Shown here: in pieces, positions 61,135-64,000 of the stretch
Position numbering within the stretch: the first letter of the stretch is position 1
How the letters are laid out: every line of letters begins with the position of its first letter
Assembly (NCBI GenBank): GCA_022844485.1
Contig: JALHLQ010000007.1
Coordinates: forward strand, 122,237-186,236
Length of the DNA stretch: 64,000 nucleotides
Direction of reading: 5' to 3'
Source: Xanthobacteraceae bacterium
GTDB lineage: Bacteria > Pseudomonadota > Alphaproteobacteria > Rhizobiales > Xanthobacteraceae
Position numbers and translations under genes: made by a program
The notes under the pieces: model-generated
Told to the model about the DNA's origin: nothing
The model's input: only the letters and a program-made list of their open reading frames with translations
The model's database searches: none

Positions 61135-61286
61135 CGATGAGCGGGCTGAGATCGTGAAGATTTTGAACAACGGCAACGTCCGCGGGCTGCCAGTCCTGAG
61201 TAGAACAAGGATTGGGAGTTCAACCCGCGTGCATTTCAGGTATTCGGACCGAAGGTCCTGGCGACGCGTCAGACCTACCAAGACAG
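61135..61286 (+). pseudogene. Fragment of the primase-like ATPase gene
   Basis: Matches 52307-52465 base for base apart from several substitutions and a short deletion near 61202. It begins at GATGAGCGGGCTGAG and ends at CAAGACAG. It encodes part of the region after Walker B and is out of frame beyond the deletion. Confidence 0.9.
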
Positions 61287-61348
61287 CAGGGGGCGTTTGG
61301 TCCTGACCCGCGAAGAGGGGCCTGGGTTGGACCCCAGGCCCCCGCCCT

Positions 61349-61555
61349 TTAAGAAGGAGCTCGTAGAGCGCGAGTAGCGATCCTCTCCTCGATCCAGGCT
61401 TCCACCTCTTGGGCTACCCACGCCACCCGACAAGCTCCAAGCCGTATCCGTTTCGGGAATTGGCCGGCGGCTTCGAGCCGCGCGATGTGAGCGAAAGAGT
61501 ACGGGACACCAAAGATCGACTTGAGTTCCTTCTTCGACACCAGTTTCTGCGTCAT
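61349..61555 (-). CDS. AlpA-family excisionase-like regulator
   Basis: A 68-residue protein with the MerR-like HTH of the AlpA/phage CP4-57 family: VSKKELKSIFGVPYSFAHIA, LEAAGQFPKRIRLG, VAWVAQEVEAWIEERI. AGGGAG precedes the ATG. AlpA proteins raise integrase expression and excision of P4-like elements, and it lies just downstream of the integrase. Confidence 0.85.
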   Translation of the reverse strand: MTQKLVSKKELKSIFGVPYSFAHIARLEAAGQFPKRIRLGACRVAWVAQEVEAWIEERIATRALRAPS

Positions 61556-61682
61556 CGGATTCTCCCTCGAAAGGGAGCATCGCGATGCCCACCAAAACCA
61601 GCTAGCGGGCGATCAGGAACATAGAATCAGATACGCGAGCGGGCAACGTGAACATAGATGCGCATAGGCGCACGTGTGGTCC

Positions 61683-62891
61683 TTACGCGGCCCGCTTGCT
61701 CTTGAGCGACCGGGCCCTGAATTCGTCGAGCAGATCCGCCCATTCCTGCAGGAGCTTTACGCGCTCCGGCCAATAGGTCGCGCGGTTGTAGGCGCGGCGG
61801 ATCTCATTTTCATGCTGGTGCGCCAGTGCCGCCTCGATGACATCCGGATTATAGCCGCGCTCGTTCAGGATCGTGCTCGCGGCTGAGCGGAAGCCATGGG
61901 CCATCATCTGGTCTTTCGCGTAGCCCATTCGGCGGAGAGCCGAGTTCATTGCGTTGTCCGACAGCGGCTTCTTCACTGAGCGGATGGATGGCAGCACCAG
62001 ATCGCCGTTCTCGGAAATCGGCCAAACGTCTTTCAGGATTGCGATCACTTGCTTCGACAGCGGCACGTCGTGCGGCCGGCGCATCTTCATGCGCTCGGCC
62101 GGAATGCGCCACACAGCCTTGTCGAAGTTGATCTCCGAACGCCGCATGTGCCGCACGTCGCCTGGGCGGGTCATGGTATGGGCGAGGAGCTGCAGGGCGG
62201 CGCGAATGGTGGGCCAGCCATCGTATTCGTTGATGGTGACCATGAGGTGGCCGAGCTGAACTTCATCGGTGATGGCGGCGCGATGGGTGACGATCGGCTT
62301 CAAGAGTGCCCGCTGCAGGGGGAACGTCGGATCGTTCGTCGCGCGCAATGTCAGAATCGCGTGGCGGAATACGCTGCCCATGATGCCGCGCAGACGACGC
62401 GCCGTCTCGCGTCGGCCGGTCTTTTCGATGCGCTTGAGGATGTGCAGGATTTCCGCAGGCGCGATGTCGGCGATCGGCCGCTTTGCGAGCGGGGCCGCCA
62501 AGTCTTCGAGCAGCCACCGGTTCTTGCTGATAGTCGTTTCGGCCGCGCCATTTGCTTTCAGGTTCTCGATGTACTCCGCAGCGACAGCGCCGAACGTGTT
62601 CTGCGCGGCCGTCGCTGCGGCGATCTTGTCGAGCTTCTTCTTGACGCTCGGATCTTTGCCCTCAGTCAAGAGGCGTCGGGCGTCTTCGCGCATCGTGCGC
62701 GCCTTGGCGAGCGTCACAGCAGGGAAGCGGCCGAACGACAGTGTGTTCTCGCGACCGGCGAAACGATAGCGAAAGCGCCACAGCTTCGCGCCGTCCGGCT
62801 TCACCAACAGGTGCAAGCCATCACCGTCCGCGAGCTTCAGCGCTTTGTGTTTCGCGGCAGCCTTGTCGATCGTGAACTGGTTCAGCGGCAT
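61683..62891 (-). CDS. int: P4-type tyrosine integrase (DUF4102)
   Basis: A 402-residue integrase with an N-terminal DUF4102 part (LADGDGLHLLVKPDGAKLWR, FRYRFAGRENTLSFGRFPAV), a SAM-like core-binding domain, and the catalytic set: Arg in TMTRPGDVRHMRRSEI, HGFRSAAST (HxxR), ALAHQHEN and Tyr in YNRATYW. It sits 160 bp from the 3' end of tRNA-Phe and points away from it, the typical setting for islands in tRNA genes. Confidence 0.93.
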   Translation of the reverse strand: MPLNQFTIDKAAAKHKALKLADGDGLHLLVKPDGAKLWRFRYRFAGRENTLSFGRFPAVTLAKARTMREDARRLLTEGKDPSVKKKLDKIAAATAAQNTFGAVAAEYIENLKANGAAETTISKNRWLLEDLAAPLAKRPIADIAPAEILHILKRIEKTGRRETARRLRGIMGSVFRHAILTLRATNDPTFPLQRALLKPIVTHRAAITDEVQLGHLMVTINEYDGWPTIRAALQLLAHTMTRPGDVRHMRRSEINFDKAVWRIPAERMKMRRPHDVPLSKQVIAILKDVWPISENGDLVLPSIRSVKKPLSDNAMNSALRRMGYAKDQMMAHGFRSAASTILNERGYNPDVIEAALAHQHENEIRRAYNRATYWPERVKLLQEWADLLDEFRARSLKSKRAA

Positions 62892-62918
62892 GCGGGTACG
62901 CCCGAAGAGAGCAAAAAC

Positions 62919-62951
62919 GTACCCTGAAATGTACCCTCATTTTGAGGGTAC
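62919..62951. repeat. GTACCC repeats in the integrase leader
   Basis: Two direct GTACCC copies (62919, 62931) and an inverted copy (AGGGTAC at 62945) lie 28 bp upstream of the integrase start. They could be integrase arm-type sites or an operator. The same direct pair occurs at 12844-12864. Confidence 0.5.
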
Positions 62952-63051
62952 GTCACCGTTATCTATGTAGGGCTATGTCCAGGCTGAAATCGACTAAACG
63001 ACTGATTATACAAGTAAATGCTCTTGTATGAACAGCTATGAAAACAGGAGA

Positions 63052-63127
63052 TGGTGCCCAGGGGCGGAATCGAACCACCGACACCGTGATTTTCAGTCAC
63101 GTGCTCTACCAACTGAGCTACCTGGGC
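63052..63127 (-). tRNA. tRNA-Phe (GAA), with encoded CCA
   Basis: The minus strand folds as a full cloverleaf: acceptor GCCCAGG/CCTGGGC, D-arm AGCTCAGTTGGTAGAGC, anticodon loop CTGAAAA with GAA, T-arm GGTTCGATTCC, and ACCA end. It remains whole, so the island carries the 3' end sequence needed to rebuild it. It is the probable integration site. Confidence 0.95.
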
Positions 63128-63328
63128 GCCGGTCCCGCAGCGCGGGACATCTCTCCTGTCGCATTCTCTTGCGGCCAACCGGTTGTTGCCGCTTGGCCGG
63201 ACAATGCTTCGGAGAGCGCGGGTTATAGTGACGGTGCGGTGGCGTGTCCAGGGTGAGCGCCCCGCCGGGAGCGCACACCCTGGAACAAAATCCCCCTCAT
63301 CCGGCGCGCTCCGCGCTCTGCGCGCACG

Positions 63329-63412
63329 CCCTGCTCGCTGCGGGCGCGAATGACCCCACCCGGCTGCTCGCTCGCTCGCAGCCACCCTCCCCTTTCAGGG
63401 GAGGGATTTTGG
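63329..63412. repeat. Dispersed intergenic repeat, copy 1
   Basis: A unit with GACCCCACCCGGCTGCTCGC and the hairpin CCTCCCCTTTCAGGGGAGGG. It recurs at 63799-63883. Such units are scattered in many rhizobial-type genomes, and their presence only right of tRNA-Phe marks core DNA. No gene is seen in 63128-63522. Confidence 0.75.
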
Positions 63413-63522
63413 GCGGGGGCCAGGTTGAGCGCCGAGAGAGTTGGGACGGGGGGCGGAATACGCTGACGACCATTCCAGGCTACGGCCCCGGGTTCGTCCG
63501 GTTAGACGGCTCGCATAGTGCC

Positions 63523-63723
63523 TCATAGCCCGCGGGCGCGGCCGCGATCGTATTCGGCGATTGCTTCTTCTGCGAGCCGATCAAGCCGCCCGCTTTGCGC
63601 GTCGCGCTCGATCCCGCGGTCAAAGCGCTCCGCCTCGAACATGTCGAGCCAGGCGCGGAACCGGGCGAGTTCGTCTGGCGCGAGCTTCGCCACGGCTTTC
63701 TCGATGTTTTCAAGCGTCATCAT
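63523..63723 (-). CDS. Small antitoxin-like protein
   Basis: A 66-residue acidic protein (MTLENIEKAVAKLAPDELAR, WLDMFEAERFDRGIERDAQS, GRLDRLAEEAIAEYDRGRAR). This matches small proteins often found before RelE/ParE-type toxins in alphaproteobacteria. Right after its stop the minus strand begins MRHYASRL and stops at once, so the toxin may be lost. Two ATGs (63723, 63720) can serve. Confidence 0.65.
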   Translation of the reverse strand: MMTLENIEKAVAKLAPDELARFRAWLDMFEAERFDRGIERDAQSGRLDRLAEEAIAEYDRGRARGL

Positions 63724-63798
63724 AGGGCCAGCATAGCAGCTACAGCCCGCAGGACGGTCGAAGCGAGACCCCGGGGCGGGCGCTGCGCGCCACACTCT

Positions 63799-63883
63799 CC
63801 CTGCCCGCTTCGGGCGCGAAAGACCCCACCCGGCTGCTCGCCTCGCTCGCAGCCACCCTCCCCTTTCAGGGGAGGGATTTTGG
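63799..63883. repeat. Dispersed intergenic repeat, copy 2
   Basis: Second copy of the unit at 63329-63412, in the same orientation, with a few substitutions in the left arm. The bases from 63884 to 64000 show no gene. Confidence 0.75.
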
Positions 63884-64000
63884 ACCGAGCCCACTTCGCC
63901 GGGTTTTATGTGCGCGCGATCCTTCCCGAAAACCGGCATCCACTTTTCGGGGATCAGATTCTATTTTTTTGTTTTCGCATTTTCTTGCGGCGAACCGGTT

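Noticed and set aside
1..64000. CRISPR array
   Set aside because: No regular series of short repeats with unique spacers was seen; the repeats present are long direct duplications or hairpins.

Overview
The window looks like part of a chromosome from a GC-rich alphaproteobacterium, most likely of the Hyphomicrobiales. That is an inference from GC content, the gene families present and the dispersed repeats near the right edge; no marker gene fixes the species. It holds about 12 kb of catabolic and transport core genome, about 50 kb of accessory DNA, and a short stretch of core DNA after a tRNA-Phe gene.

Core segment (1-12.25 kb). A truncated DUF6282 metal-dependent-hydrolase-like gene, two IclR regulators, a class II aldolase, a 4,5-dihydroxyphthalate decarboxylase-like/substrate-binding protein, two cupins, a CDC48-like double AAA ATPase, a HupE/UreJ membrane protein and a TAXI-type TRAP transporter (binding protein plus fused permease) form what looks like a regulated uptake and degradation locus for an organic or aromatic acid.

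Accessory segment (about 12.5-63.05 kb). The right end has a P4-type tyrosine integrase, an AlpA-like regulator and tRNA-Phe(GAA). A degenerate copy of the tRNA 3' end lies at 12.77 kb, so this may be one composite island in the tRNA gene. From left to right it holds: a CII-like phage regulator; an AT-richer cassette (13.77-17.84 kb) of a PH-domain membrane protein, a 2TM protein with a soluble domain, a radical SAM enzyme and a Gfo/Idh/MocA oxidoreductase; an ORF-less group IIC intron sitting just after a terminator; a minus-strand conjugation/plasmid-like block (three HerA/TraG-type ATPases, one frameshifted, and a replication-relaxation protein); HicAB; ParB; a small recombinase; an SDR and a 7TM protein; a RiPP locus (55-aa candidate precursor plus rSAM_ocin_1-type radical SAM enzyme); a sigma-like factor/unknown/ImmA-UvrD-nuclease operon; and a ubiquitin-like operon (multiubiquitin protein, E1-like ThiF, DUF6527).

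The 43.8-51.6 kb stretch is a recombination scrapyard. Two direct-repeat families (530 bp and about 435 bp) are made of the 3' ends of a NYN-domain gene, a large serine recombinase and its small upstream gene. An IS5-type element with CTAA target duplications has cut the surviving NYN gene. Next come an ATPase/HTH/RuvC-like trio, an IS630 element with a -1 frameshift transposase, and a type I Mokosh defence system (mkoA, mkoB). A 150-bp fragment of the ATPase gene reappears beyond Mokosh, so the defence cassette is bracketed by homologous DNA.

The best candidates for undescribed biology are the radical SAM/Gfo/PH/2TM cassette, the RiPP locus, and the sigma/ImmA-UvrD operon beside the ubiquitin-like operon.
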